This document shows positions 37,798 to 46,635 of a stretch of 64,000 bases of DNA, one piece after another; positions within the stretch are counted from its first letter, which is position 1, and the number at the start of each line of letters is the position of its first letter. The notes under the pieces were generated by a model, which made no database searches, was not told the DNA's origin, and worked only from the letters and a program-made list of their open reading frames with translations. This DNA comes from an uncultured Marinobacter sp. (GTDB lineage: Bacteria > Pseudomonadota > Gammaproteobacteria > Pseudomonadales > Oleiphilaceae): NCBI RefSeq assembly GCF_947488835.1, contig NZ_CANLBK010000001.1, forward strand, positions 124,001 through 188,000. The letters run 5' to 3'. The position numbers and the translations under genes were made by a program.

Positions 37798-38580
37798 TCA
37801 ACTAACCACCAGCTGTGGTTCGTCGCATTCAATGATGGCCATGGAGCCGGGCAGGTTTGCCCGCTGTTTCCGTGGGACGGAATCGGTGTAAAAACGGTCA
37901 ACGTATTTGAACGTAGCCACTTTACAATGTGCGTTCAGAGCCCATTTGCTGTGGTCTGCCACAAGCATACGGGTTCTGGTGTTTGCGATGATGGCACGGC
38001 TAACTTCAGCCTCGCGGATTTCGTGATCCATCAAGCCTTGTTCCAGATCCATGCTTCCGGTGCTGAAAATGCCGAAGTCTGTCGTGAAGGAGCTGAAAAA
38101 GCTGGTGACTTCTGGCCCAACCACATCGTGATGGTTATGGCGGTACATGCCTCCAGACACGATAACCTCGATACCCGGGTTACCTGAAAGTGCCGCCGCC
38201 ACACTGAAATTGTTGGTCAATATCCGAAGCGAATGATGATGAATCAGTGCTTGTGCAACCAGTTCAACGGTACTGCCAACCCCCAGACTCACAGTGGCGC
38301 CTTCAGGAATATCTGTGGCAACGCGTTTGGCCATTCGCTGTTTAGCGATTTGACTGGATGTAGGTTTATCCTGGGGCACAGCAAAGGATGGTGCAGGCGT
38401 TGCCGGCAGGCTGACACCGCCATAACGACGGCGCAACAAACCCTGTTCGCACATCTTGTTGATGTCGCGGCGAATGGTTTGGGTAGTGACGCCAAAGCGC
38501 TGAGCGATGTCTTCAACTTCGACATGCTCTTGTTCATGCACCCATTCGAGGATGCAGCGCTGGCGTTCTTTGGCACTCAT
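37798..38580 (-). CDS. DeoR-family repressor, GlpR-like
   Basis: The 260-residue protein has an N-terminal helix-turn-helix (VEDIAQRFGVTTQTIRRDIN, about 21-40) and a DeoR sugar-phosphate-sensing domain (GSTVELVAQAL, ILTNNFSVA, MLVADHSKW). The recognition helix QTIRRD is the same as in E. coli GlpR, and RRYGGVSLP follows as RHHGGAALP does there. I infer it responds to a glycerol-phosphate-type ligand. The start at 38580 has CAGGT upstream. It lies 16 bases after the phosphatase gene. A likely operator is at 42993-43008. Confidence 0.85.
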   Translation of the reverse strand: MSAKERQRCILEWVHEQEHVEVEDIAQRFGVTTQTIRRDINKMCEQGLLRRRYGGVSLPATPAPSFAVPQDKPTSSQIAKQRMAKRVATDIPEGATVSLGVGSTVELVAQALIHHHSLRILTNNFSVAAALSGNPGIEVIVSGGMYRHNHHDVVGPEVTSFFSSFTTDFGIFSTGSMDLEQGLMDHEIREAEVSRAIIANTRTRMLVADHSKWALNAHCKVATFKYVDRFYTDSVPRKQRANLPGSMAIIECDEPQLVVS

Positions 38581-38596
38581 CAGATTACCTGCTCGG

Positions 38597-39370
38597 TCAG
38601 GTGCGATGTTGCAGCCAGGCCTCTGCCATTTCTGCAAAGCCCAATCCCGAAGGCTGGCTGACAATCGCTGCGGGCTGATGGGTCATAACGTGCAAATGCT
38701 TACGAATATTGGCCACGCCAACACTCATGGGAAAGCTGCGGAACATGCTCTCATCATTAGGGGCATCACCAATGAAAATGGAACGCTTCTGCAAAGACTC
38801 GATATCCAGCCCCAGTAACTCCTGGCCCACTCGAAGTGACATAGTGGATTTATCGAAATCGCCGAGCCAGATGTTGATGTGGATAGAGCTTTGGCGAACG
38901 CTGAAGCCCTGGGAAACCAAAGGATCATGTATCGCCGCTACCTGCTCAGGTGTTAGCGATTCCTGCTGGTTGTAGTCCACTGCCACATCGACAAAACGGA
39001 AGGGTTGGTCTGTGGCCAGCTTGGCCTCGAAATCCAGATCCAGTGCTGCGACAGCGTCTAATATGGACTGCTGGTCGCGTTGGTGTTTCGCTTCGTTTTC
39101 CCAGAAGTGCCATTTAACAGTTTGCGGGGCAGTGCGCTCAGCATAGAAGGCTCCGCCTTCACCAATCACCGCTTTTACCGGCCAGGTACGAATAATCTGG
39201 TCACACCAGCCAGCACAGCCCCCTGTTACGGGAATGACGCTGATACCTGCATCGGCCAGCCGGCAGATCGCGAGATAGGTCTCTGGCAGAAGGCGGCCAC
39301 AGGTGGTGAGTGTATCGTCGACATCGGTGAAAAGAATGTCGGCCCTGCCAAAATCAATACTGTCTTTCAT
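38597..39370 (-). CDS. HAD-superfamily phosphatase (IIB type)
   Basis: The 257-residue cytoplasmic hydrolase has motif I FTDVDDTLT (nucleophile Asp), motif II PVTGGCAGW and motif IV GDAPNDESM, with the large C2 cap between. This suits a sugar- or polyol-phosphate phosphatase. ATG 39370 is used; a GTG at 39409 would add 13 residues and cannot be excluded. It stands between the permease genes and the repressor, so it probably removes phosphate from what the transporter brings in. Confidence 0.8.
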   Translation of the reverse strand: MKDSIDFGRADILFTDVDDTLTTCGRLLPETYLAICRLADAGISVIPVTGGCAGWCDQIIRTWPVKAVIGEGGAFYAERTAPQTVKWHFWENEAKHQRDQQSILDAVAALDLDFEAKLATDQPFRFVDVAVDYNQQESLTPEQVAAIHDPLVSQGFSVRQSSIHINIWLGDFDKSTMSLRVGQELLGLDIESLQKRSIFIGDAPNDESMFRSFPMSVGVANIRKHLHVMTHQPAAIVSQPSGLGFAEMAEAWLQHRT

Positions 39371-39440
39371 AGAATCGGTTATCCAGTTCACAGCGCGAGT
39401 GTTTGCCACCCGAAACGCTCGGGCGGCAAACTACTCAAGG

Positions 39441-40250
39441 TCAAATTACTTTTTTGCGCAGGACGCTGGTCAGCGCCTCGCCCAGAATGACCAACACAAC
39501 GATTGCAAGCAGGATGGTTGCAACGGTTTGCCAAGCGAACATGTCGATTGACCCCTGCAGCAATACACCGATACCACCGGCACCGACCAAACCCAGCACA
39601 GTGGATTCACGGATGTTGATGTCCCAGCGCAGAATGATGATGGCGAAGAATGCCGGCATTACCTGAGGCACAATCGCGTACAACACCACTTTCATCTTGC
39701 TGGCACCGGTCGCTTCCATGGCTTCCACCGGGCGGCGGTCAATCTCTTCTATCGCCTCGCCCATCAGCTTGCCGATAAACCCAACGGAGCGGAACATCAC
39801 CGCCAAAATACCGGCTAGCACGCCCGGGCCAAAAATAGCCACGAACAGCAATGCCCAGATGATGGTATTCACAGAGCGGCTGGATACCAGGATGAACCGG
39901 CCAATCCACAGTGTGACTTTGTTCGGTGTGGTGTTCTGAGCCGCTATGTAAGACACCGGCAGAGCGATGAAAATCGTCAACATGGTGGATAGGGTGGCAA
40001 TGTGCACCGTCTCCAGCATGGCGGAGAAAATCGCACTCCACTTGCTGAATTCCGGCGGCCACATGCGTGCGCCCAAGCTTTGGATCTGGTTGGGCGCATC
40101 CCAAACCCAGGGCCAAAAAATATCAATATCACGCACGGCCCAAACAATAGCTATCAGCGTGGCCAGGTAGACCGCATAGCGCGTAAGCTGTTCTTTACGG
40201 TCGTAGCGCGACCAGACTCGATCGGTCAGTTTTGCAGCGTGATCTACCAT
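39441..40250 (-). CDS. phnE: PhnE-like ABC permease (second of two)
   Basis: This inner-membrane permease of 269 residues has about six membrane segments and the EAA loop (GEAIEEIDRRPVEAMEATGA). ATG 40250 has GAGG 8 bases before it and overlaps the stop of the first permease by 7 bases; an ATG at 40268 is less likely. It pairs with the first permease as a heterodimer. Confidence 0.87.
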   Translation of the reverse strand: MVDHAAKLTDRVWSRYDRKEQLTRYAVYLATLIAIVWAVRDIDIFWPWVWDAPNQIQSLGARMWPPEFSKWSAIFSAMLETVHIATLSTMLTIFIALPVSYIAAQNTTPNKVTLWIGRFILVSSRSVNTIIWALLFVAIFGPGVLAGILAVMFRSVGFIGKLMGEAIEEIDRRPVEAMEATGASKMKVVLYAIVPQVMPAFFAIIILRWDINIRESTVLGLVGAGGIGVLLQGSIDMFAWQTVATILLAIVVLVILGEALTSVLRKKVI

Positions 40251-41062
40251 ACTTTTTTCCTCACCCATCCGCTCAAACCTTCACTGACCAGAATGATCGC
40301 AATAATCATCAGCAAAATGGCAAAGGCGAAATCGTAATCGTAACGTCCGAATGCGTTCATCAGAGTGCCACCGATACCGCCAGCACCCACAATGCCAACA
40401 ACGGCCGATGCGCGAAGGTTGCTGTCGAGCTGATACATGGATAGCCCGATCTGGCGTGGCATGATCTGAGGGAAAACCCCATAAACCAGGATTTTCATGT
40501 AACCGGCGCCAACAGAACGCATGGCTTCAACCTGACCCCAATCGATTTCCTCAATCTCCTCAGCCAGTAACTTGGCAACGAAGCCGATGGAGTAAAGGGT
40601 TAGGGTAAGAATGCCCGCCATTGGGCCAAAGCCCACCGCTGCAACAAACAGAATGGCGACAATAACCGGGTGAAAGCTGCGGGAGACGATAATAAGTGTC
40701 CGCCCCAGTATGTAAACGGGAAGGGGCGCTACGTTACGAGCCGCCATAACCGCAATGGGCACAGACAGGAGAACGCCCAGCATGGTCGCCAAAAAGGCGA
40801 TCTGGAAGCTTTCCTTGAAGCCCGTCCACAGTAGCCCGCCACGTTCGAAACTGGGAGGGAAAGCGCCGCCAAAAATTTTGCCTGCACGGGGCAAGCCTTC
40901 AGCGATACGCTGCCAATCAAAGGGCAGTGTTGAGAATGCCCAGAACAGATAGGCCAGGGTGATTGCGACCAATCCATAGCGAATCCAGGGATTTGCTATG
41001 AAAGGGGGCTTTTTCCAGACCCTGCCCGGTTGTGCACCGGATGCAGTGTTCCCGGATGTCAT
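40244..41062 (-). CDS. phnE: PhnE-like ABC permease (first of two)
   Basis: The 272-residue permease has about six membrane segments and an EAA loop (AEEIEEIDWGQVEAMRSVGA) similar to that of the next gene. The two came from a duplication. Its start overlaps the phnC-like stop by 4 bases (ATGA). The name PhnE reflects sequence type; no C-P lyase genes are in the window. Confidence 0.87.
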   Translation of the reverse strand: MTSGNTASGAQPGRVWKKPPFIANPWIRYGLVAITLAYLFWAFSTLPFDWQRIAEGLPRAGKIFGGAFPPSFERGGLLWTGFKESFQIAFLATMLGVLLSVPIAVMAARNVAPLPVYILGRTLIIVSRSFHPVIVAILFVAAVGFGPMAGILTLTLYSIGFVAKLLAEEIEEIDWGQVEAMRSVGAGYMKILVYGVFPQIMPRQIGLSMYQLDSNLRASAVVGIVGAGGIGGTLMNAFGRYDYDFAFAILLMIIAIILVSEGLSGWVRKKVW

Positions 41063-41853
41063 GCCGAAGCCTCCTCAGTTGGGGATGCGGGTTCACCTGC
41101 ATCTTCTTCCGGCGATTCAATGCCACCGTAAATGGCATCCAGAGCATCCTGGTTGAAGTCTTTAGGTTCACCGTCAAAAATCATCTGCCCATGACGCATG
41201 CCGACAATACGGTCGGTGTACATGCGCGCCTGAGTTACGTTGTGAATGTTGATCAGTACAGGCAGGGACATTTCACTGGCAAGGCTTTGCAGCAGGCTCA
41301 TGATCTGCTGTGAGGTTTTCGGGTCCAACGACGCCGTGGGCTCGTCGGCCAAAAGAATCTCGGGCTCTTGCATCAAAGCACGTACCACGGCAACACGCTG
41401 GCGTTCACCACCGGAGAGTTGGTCGGCACGTTTATCGGCGTAGTGGGCGATACCCACACGCTCCATGAGGCTGAATGCGCGGTCGATATCCGATTGTGGG
41501 AAGCGACGGGTCAAAGCCTGAAAGAAGGACACATAGCCCAAGCGGCCGGAGAGCACGTTTTCCATAACGGTTAAACGGTCGATCAGGTTAAAGCCCTGAA
41601 ACACCATACCGATACGCCGACGAGAGTGGCGCAGGTCGCTTCCGCGAAGATTGACCAACTCGTGGCCGTTCAGCTTGATCGAACCCGACGTTGGCTCGAC
41701 CAACCGGTTGATGCATCGTAACAAGGTGCTTTTACCTGCACCGGATGCGCCGACGATGGAAACAACACTGCTGCCTTCCACCTTCAGATTCAGGCCTTTG
41801 AGCACAGGTTCGTTTTGCCCGTAACGTTTTACGAGGTTGGTAATCTCTAACAT
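41059..41853 (-). CDS. phnC: PhnC-like ABC ATP-binding protein
   Basis: The 264-residue ATPase has Walker A GASGAGKS, Q-loop MVFQGFNLID, signature LSGGERQRVAVVRA, Walker B ILLADEPTASLD and the switch histidine in NIHNVTQA. It drives the two permeases downstream. A hairpin separates it from the binding-protein gene. Confidence 0.9.
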   Translation of the reverse strand: MLEITNLVKRYGQNEPVLKGLNLKVEGSSVVSIVGASGAGKSTLLRCINRLVEPTSGSIKLNGHELVNLRGSDLRHSRRRIGMVFQGFNLIDRLTVMENVLSGRLGYVSFFQALTRRFPQSDIDRAFSLMERVGIAHYADKRADQLSGGERQRVAVVRALMQEPEILLADEPTASLDPKTSQQIMSLLQSLASEMSLPVLINIHNVTQARMYTDRIVGMRHGQMIFDGEPKDFNQDALDAIYGGIESPEEDAGEPASPTEEASA

Positions 41854-41869
41854 GTGTTTACTCCGGATA

Positions 41870-41896
41870 GAGCCTCTGGCGTGATGCCAGAGGCTC
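41870..41896 (-). repeat. Intercistronic hairpin between phnD- and phnC-like genes
   Basis: GAGCCTCTGGC and GCCAGAGGCTC form an 11-bp perfect stem with a 5-base loop, 9 bases after the binding-protein stop on the minus strand. No T-run follows. Such structures often protect the upstream mRNA so that the binding protein is made in excess. Confidence 0.7.
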
Positions 41897-41905
41897 CTGG
41901 GCTAC

Positions 41906-42898
41906 TTATTTAAGGTTATCGCGGGTGTACTGAACGCCATTAGAGGCCTGGATGGTGCGGATGACCTTCCAGTTATCTTTGTAGTTGATGGGAATGAATG
42001 TTTCGACGCCTTCAAACTCCTCACCTAGCTCGGTGCCGGCAAACTTGAAGGTGTAAAACGCTTCGCGGATCTTCTCAACCAGATCCGGGTGCAGGTTGTG
42101 CGCATAGTTGTATGAGGTAGTCGGGAAGCGATCGGATTCCCAAACAAGACGCACGTCGTCTGTGTCATACAGCCCGCGAGCCGCCATACGCTCCACAACT
42201 TCTGATGCTACCGGAGCGGCATCATAGTCTTTTGCGACGACACCAAGCATGGACTGGTCGTGGCTACCCGAGAAAGAAATCTCATAGTCATCCCCAGGAA
42301 CGATACCCATCTCAGGGAACAGAGCCCGTGGAGCCTGGTTGCCCGAGTTAGACGTTGGGGAAGTGTGAGCGACACGCTTGCCCTTCAGATCTTTCATCTC
42401 ATGAATATCGGAATCAACGTGGGTGAACACCTGCAGCGTGTAACCAAACTGACCTGTGTCTGAACCCATCAGCGCAAACGGAACCGCACCGGCCAGGTTA
42501 ACCGCGAAAGGCGTTGGGCCAGTGGAGAAGCCAGCAATATGCAGACGGCCACTGCGCATAGCTTCTACTTGAGCTGAGTTGGACTGAACGGCAAAGAAGC
42601 GAACATCACGGCCGGTTACTTCCGACAGGTGATCGATGAACGGCTGCCAAATATCGGAATAAATGGCGGGGTCTTCAACCGGGGTGTAGGCAAAAATCAG
42701 GGTGTTGGGATCGTTCCACTTGGACTTGTCCTCAGGCAAGTCTGCAACCATGTCGCCATTTTCATCGCAATACAGAGTATCCAGTGCGCCTCTCTCGCAG
42801 TCGGCAAATGCCTGACCGCTGAAACTTGCCATCAAAACGGAAGCCGCTAAGGCAGCAGAGGGCAGTACCCCGGGAAGCTTTTTTTTATGGAAATTCAT
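41906..42898 (-). CDS. phnD: PhnD-like periplasmic binding protein
   Basis: The 330-residue protein has a signal peptide (about 1-32, ending GQAFA) and a phosphonate-type binding fold (NTLIFAYTPVEDP..., VQSNSAQVEAMRSGRLHIAG, KRVAHTSPTSNSGNQAP). The phosphonate/phosphite family also includes receptors for other small phosphorylated compounds. ATG 42898 has GGAGAA upstream; the frame is open to 42925. The gene is the first of a leftward set that ends with a phosphodiesterase, so a phosphoester ligand is likely. Confidence 0.88.
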   Translation of the reverse strand: MNFHKKKLPGVLPSAALAASVLMASFSGQAFADCERGALDTLYCDENGDMVADLPEDKSKWNDPNTLIFAYTPVEDPAIYSDIWQPFIDHLSEVTGRDVRFFAVQSNSAQVEAMRSGRLHIAGFSTGPTPFAVNLAGAVPFALMGSDTGQFGYTLQVFTHVDSDIHEMKDLKGKRVAHTSPTSNSGNQAPRALFPEMGIVPGDDYEISFSGSHDQSMLGVVAKDYDAAPVASEVVERMAARGLYDTDDVRLVWESDRFPTTSYNYAHNLHPDLVEKIREAFYTFKFAGTELGEEFEGVETFIPINYKDNWKVIRTIQASNGVQYTRDNLK

Positions 42899-42948
42899 TG
42901 TGATTCTCCGTCGGGAGCGGTCCATGCATGGGGTTCCATGCGGTTTTA

Positions 42949-42956
42949 TTGAACAT
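42949..42956 (-). promoter_or_regulatory. Second half-site like the operator half
   Basis: TTGAACAT repeats the right half of the palindrome at 42993-43008. It lies 37 bases further downstream in the leader of the phnD-like gene. It may be a second, weaker site for the same repressor. Confidence 0.4.
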
Positions 42957-42992
42957 CTGGGAGGGCCGACTCCATTGGTTTATTATTACTAG

Positions 42993-43008
42993 ATGTTCAA
43001 TTGAACAT
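42993..43008. promoter_or_regulatory. GlpR-like operator palindrome upstream of the phnD-like gene
   Basis: ATGTTCAATTGAACAT is a perfect 16-bp palindrome about 95 bases before the phnD-like start. E. coli GlpR binds ATGTTCG...CGAACAT-type sites. Together with the DeoR/GlpR-like repressor in the same gene set, I infer this is its operator. AT-rich sequence with TAATAAT next to it would suit a promoter. Confidence 0.65.
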
Positions 43009-43065
43009 GATGATAGCAGTAAACCCTGACTAGGCAAGGATGAAAAAGCATGAATGTTGATCGGG

Positions 43066-43854
43066 CTATGGTGGATCAACACGTCGATAGAAAGCCTCCA
43101 ACATGCTGTACATGCCGAAAGCGAACAGCCCGACGGCGATGAACGCCATAAGTGGCGTGCCGAAAGGCTGCTTGCGGAAGGTTGAGAACACTTCGGCTAT
43201 ACCGCCGGCCTCATCCGGATTGACCTGGTAAGCCGCGATAATAAAAAAAGTACCCGTAACGATGAACACCAAGCCACGAACGACCAGGCCAAATCGGCAG
43301 ATGGGGTAAGCCCAGCGCTGGGTGCTCTGTGGCATACAAAAATGGCGTTCAAATTTGGCCTTTGCGCCCTTAACGCTGTGCGCTACTCCGGCGCCGATCA
43401 TCATCAGCCCAACAGCTCCCACTAACCACTGGCCATAAGGTTGCTTCATGAGCCAGCCGGCAGCGCCGTCAGAACCACTGCCACCGCCGCTGCCACCCAA
43501 GGTAAAGATCAGATTAATGGCAAAGAACGCGAGTAGCAGGTGCGTTGCGGCACTTACGAGCAGGCTGGCCCTGATAATAATGCCTTTAAAGCTTTTCCCA
43601 TGGCGGTCGGTGTCTGCGATGGCTTGTATGCAGCGCCATAATGCATAACCAACAAGGCCTAAGGCCATTGCGCCTAAAAGAATCTCGCCCAGAGGTGCCG
43701 ACAACAATCTTTCCAACGCCCCTTGGCTTCCCGTAGTCTGGCCGCCTCTACCGAGCGCCGACAAGGTGGCTAGGCCTCCGATCAGCAAATACACAATCCC
43801 GCGGGCGGCGTAGCCAGCTCGAGCAAAAAAAGCGATGGATTTGTCGGGGGGCAT
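43066..43854 (-). CDS. DUF1206 membrane protein
   Basis: The 262-residue protein has six membrane segments as three similar pairs. Each repeat starts like ARAGYAARGIVYLLIG or CRFGLVVRGLVFIVTG, as in the DUF1206 family. A glycine-rich linker (GGSGGGSGSDG) divides the second repeat. Function is not known. The next two genes to the left of it on the same strand are the phnD-like set. Confidence 0.82.
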   Translation of the reverse strand: MPPDKSIAFFARAGYAARGIVYLLIGGLATLSALGRGGQTTGSQGALERLLSAPLGEILLGAMALGLVGYALWRCIQAIADTDRHGKSFKGIIIRASLLVSAATHLLLAFFAINLIFTLGGSGGGSGSDGAAGWLMKQPYGQWLVGAVGLMMIGAGVAHSVKGAKAKFERHFCMPQSTQRWAYPICRFGLVVRGLVFIVTGTFFIIAAYQVNPDEAGGIAEVFSTFRKQPFGTPLMAFIAVGLFAFGMYSMLEAFYRRVDPP

Positions 43855-44016
43855 TGTTTTGACGGCTCCTCTCGTAACTCGGGCTGTTGTGCACCCGAAC
43901 CTTGCTACAGATATATGCAGTCTAGCCTATCAGGCTCGTTGGCGTTCAGCGTGGTTGAGGAAAGTCTCATCAGGTATGCTCGTAAAAAGCTCACAACCAA
44001 CTGCAAGATAATCATT

Positions 44017-44340
44017 ATGTCTGTTGATCCCCTGAAAACTCTGGCCGATATGGCCAGTGAAGCACACGCACGAATTCAATCCACGCATGAGCACATAAAC
44101 CCAGTTGTTGAAGTGCGCCGCGGCATGCGCGATGCAGGCATTCCTGCAGATGCAATGACCATCGATTGCCTGCGAACGCGTCGGCGCATTACGCTTATTT
44201 TGCATGACGAGCAGCCCGGCAAACTCCTCTATCAGTTTATTACCATTGATGAAGAAGTTGGCGAGGGGTTCAAAAGTGTTGATATGGCGGATGTGAGCGC
44301 GGAAACGTTGTTTGAATGGATGCAGGAGTACTTTGGTTGA
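44017..44340 (+). CDS. Conserved hypothetical protein
   Basis: I do not recognise this 107-residue soluble protein (SVDPLKTLADMASEAHARIQ, then VEVRRGMRDAGIP). It is amphipathic, with no signal peptide or membrane segment. The start at 44017 is chosen because the frame upstream to 43915 does not look like coding sequence; the Shine-Dalgarno is poor. It is divergent from the DUF1206 gene. Confidence 0.55.
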   Translation: MSVDPLKTLADMASEAHARIQSTHEHINPVVEVRRGMRDAGIPADAMTIDCLRTRRRITLILHDEQPGKLLYQFITIDEEVGEGFKSVDMADVSAETLFEWMQEYFG

Positions 44341-44412
44341 GCAGTACTCCCGGAGTTTGCCTTCTCAGTGAGCACCGAGAAGGCGAGGTTCAGTAAGTAT
44401 TGAAGTTTGAAC

Positions 44413-44907
44413 TTACTGGTATACAACCTCTCTCTTGGAGACGAGGCAGATATTGTCGTTCGTACCCTGAGCTGAGAGATAGATATTCACTGTGTCGTCG
44501 TCATTTTTAAGAATTAGAGTCTTCTCGTTCATGGTGCCTACATAGGCCCAGTCACCAAACACCTCTTCTCGGGTGAGCATGCAGGATTTGGCCAAGGCAA
44601 AGGTTTCAATATAGGTTGTATCGCACTTGCCGGATGACGTGGGCGCGGCAATCACCGTTACATGGGAATCGCCATCGGAGTAACCCTTGCTCGACAAGGA
44701 CGCATAGATGCGGTTGTCCGGGTCTTTCGAGTTCCATGTTGAATGGGACGCGTGGCTCTTATCCCCAATAATGAAATCCCCCATCTCTGCCAGAGGTTCA
44801 GCGCATTTTACGACCCCATTTTTGTCGGCCTGAGATTCGATTACGGTAGTGTCTGCATGGGCACTCAAAGCAAACAGAACAGACGCAGCCAAAAGGATTT
44901 TTTTCAT
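44413..44907 (-). CDS. Secreted hypothetical protein
   Basis: The 164-residue product has a clear signal peptide (about 1-18, ending ALSAHAD). The mature part is polar and has four cysteines, enough for two disulfides (VVKCAEP, GKCDTTY, KSCML, NICLV). I know no family for it. A large imperfect palindrome lies in its upstream region. Confidence 0.6.
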   Translation of the reverse strand: MKKILLAASVLFALSAHADTTVIESQADKNGVVKCAEPLAEMGDFIIGDKSHASHSTWNSKDPDNRIYASLSSKGYSDGDSHVTVIAAPTSSGKCDTTYIETFALAKSCMLTREEVFGDWAYVGTMNEKTLILKNDDDTVNIYLSAQGTNDNICLVSKREVVYQ

Positions 44908-44932
44908 TATGTCTCCAAAAATTAAACTAATC

Positions 44933-44999
44933 TTCGCTTGGGCTAGGCTGGCGTAGCAGCCAGCCGTTTAAGGTTGCGCTAACCCTAGCCCAAAGCGAA
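44933..44999. repeat. Branched imperfect palindrome downstream of cysK
   Basis: Outer arms (44933-44947 and 44984-44999) pair with one bulged base. Inside, CTGGC and GCCAG form a second hairpin at 44948-44963. It lies between cysK and the secreted protein gene on the minus strand and may end or attenuate the cysK transcript; no strong T-run follows. Confidence 0.5.
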
Positions 45000-45056
45000 T
45001 GGAACCGGAACACGGAACCCGCGGATTTTGCAGTGTTTTACGGGGCAGGGTGCCTT

Positions 45057-46028
45057 TTACTGCACGTTTTCCGTATCGCCAAACTGCTCAGCAAAGAGGG
45101 CGCTGGAGAGGTAGCGCTCGGCAGAATCCGGCAGGATGACCACAATGTTCTTGCCCTTGTGTTCAGGTTGCTGGCCAACACGGACAGCGGCAACCACTGC
45201 TGCACCACAGGAAATGCCACACAGAATGCCTTCTTCCTGCATCAACCGGTGCGCCATGGCCATGGAGTCTTCATTGGTGACCGTTTCCACCTGATCAACC
45301 ATGTCCAAATCAAGGTTTCCAGGCACAAAGCCTGCGCCAAGCCCCTGAATTTTGTGCGGTGCCGGCTTGAGGGGTTCGCCATTACGCACCTGAGTGATAA
45401 TGGGTGAGTCGGCAGGCTCAACGGCTACCGTAGTGATAGCCTTGCCCTGGGTGTTCTTGATGTAGCGAGATACGCCTGTAAGCGTGCCGCCCGTGCCTAC
45501 GCCAGAAACAAAAATATCCACGGCGCCATCGGTGTCGTTCCAGATCTCAGGACCGGTGGTGTCTTCGTGAATTTGCGGGTTAGCCGGGTTGTTGAATTGC
45601 TGAGGGAGAAAGTACTTCTCAGGCTCGGCCGCTGCCATCTCTTCCGCTTTGGCGATCGCGCCGGGCATGCCTTTGGCGGGTTCTGTCAGCAGCAAATCTG
45701 CACCCAGCGCTTTCAATACCTTTCGGCGCTCCAGGCTCATGGAGGCGGGCATGGTAAGAACGATCTTGTAACCTCTGGCCGCAGCAACAAAAGCCAGAGC
45801 GATGCCCGTGTTGCCACTGGTGGGCTCGATAATGGTCATGCCCGGCTTCAGCACGCCCCGCTTCTCGGCATCCAGCACCATGGCCGTGCCAATTCGGCAT
45901 TTCACCGAGTAGGCCGGGTTACGACCCTCAATCTTGGCCCAGATAGTCGCGCCATCATTTACACGGTTAAGCCTCACCAGCGGTGTGTTGCCAATGGACT
46001 GAGAGTTGTCTTCAAAAATGCGGGGCAT
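45057..46028 (-). CDS. cysK: Cysteine synthase A (O-acetylserine sulfhydrylase)
   Basis: This PLP enzyme makes cysteine from O-acetylserine and sulfide. The 323 residues have the PLP lysine in SVKCRIG, the substrate loop PTSGNTGIA, the phosphate loop [10 protein letters not shown] and [11 protein letters not shown] 46028 has GGAGACAG upstream; the frame from 46046 would add six residues. The DUF3297 gene is 26 bases upstream on the same strand. Confidence 0.95.
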   Translation of the reverse strand: MPRIFEDNSQSIGNTPLVRLNRVNDGATIWAKIEGRNPAYSVKCRIGTAMVLDAEKRGVLKPGMTIIEPTSGNTGIALAFVAAARGYKIVLTMPASMSLERRKVLKALGADLLLTEPAKGMPGAIAKAEEMAAAEPEKYFLPQQFNNPANPQIHEDTTGPEIWNDTDGAVDIFVSGVGTGGTLTGVSRYIKNTQGKAITTVAVEPADSPIITQVRNGEPLKPAPHKIQGLGAGFVPGNLDLDMVDQVETVTNEDSMAMAHRLMQEEGILCGISCGAAVVAAVRVGQQPEHKGKNIVVILPDSAERYLSSALFAEQFGDTENVQ

Positions 46029-46054
46029 GGGCTGTCTCCTTGGCACCGTGTTGC

Positions 46055-46303
46055 TTAGTCGTAGTAGGCTTCAACCTTACCCTTCATGGTCATCATAAGC
46101 GGTTGGCCACGACGGTCCAGCGCCTTGGGGGAGGCGATTTTTATCCAACCTTCACTGATGCAATATTCCTCAACATTGGTGCGCTCTTTTCCATTCAGCT
46201 TGATAGCAATGTCGTGCACGAAAACTTCAGCGACATGGTGCGGGCTATTGGGGTTTCTTGAAAGACGATCCGGCAGTGCTGGCAAAGATGTAGTTTCGCT
46301 CAT
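46055..46303 (-). CDS. DUF3297 small protein
   Basis: The 82-residue protein ([19 protein letters not shown], then [19 protein letters not shown]) matches my memory of DUF3297, a short conserved family with no known function. It lies directly upstream of cysK and may be cotranscribed. Confidence 0.8.
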   Translation of the reverse strand: MSETTSLPALPDRLSRNPNSPHHVAEVFVHDIAIKLNGKERTNVEEYCISEGWIKIASPKALDRRGQPLMMTMKGKVEAYYD

Positions 46304-46394
46304 GATAGTAATCCGCGTTGAATAGGAAAGGGCGCCATTCTAGGCAATATAGATCGAGCGCTCAATAACGGCAGCAGGGTTATTCGCGCTGCAC

Positions 46395-46574
46395 TTAGTT
46401 GCCTTCGCGCCTTGGGCCTGGCTTGAAGAGTTTAAACCAGGCAATTGCGCCTGCTATAGACGCGAGCGCTAGAATTACGAAGAATTCCTGGGCGTTAAAA
46501 TCGCCAACCTTGTGCAATAACCCCAGAAAAACCAAAAGAAATGTTCCAATGGTGCCAACAATCCTTAAATGCAT
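46395..46574 (-). CDS. Small two-helix membrane protein
   Basis: The 59-residue product has two membrane helices (about 4-20 and 28-46) and a basic tail (FKLFKPGPRREGN), which puts its C-terminus in the cytoplasm. ATG 46574 has GAGGAAC upstream. Function is unknown. Confidence 0.55.
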   Translation of the reverse strand: MHLRIVGTIGTFLLVFLGLLHKVGDFNAQEFFVILALASIAGAIAWFKLFKPGPRREGN

Positions 46575-46635
46575 ATTTGTTCCTCGGAGCTGGAGCAGCC
46601 CACTGAGTGTGCTGCGTGCTCCACTCATAGATGGT

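Noticed and set aside
39441..42898. Phosphonate catabolism operon
   Set aside because: Transporter parts are PhnCDE-like, but no C-P lyase, phosphonatase or other phosphonate enzyme is present; context points to phosphoesters.
46364..46385. AATAAC...GTTATT inverted boxes like a small attC
   Set aside because: Only about 22 bases long, with no L boxes and no cassette-like gene spacing.
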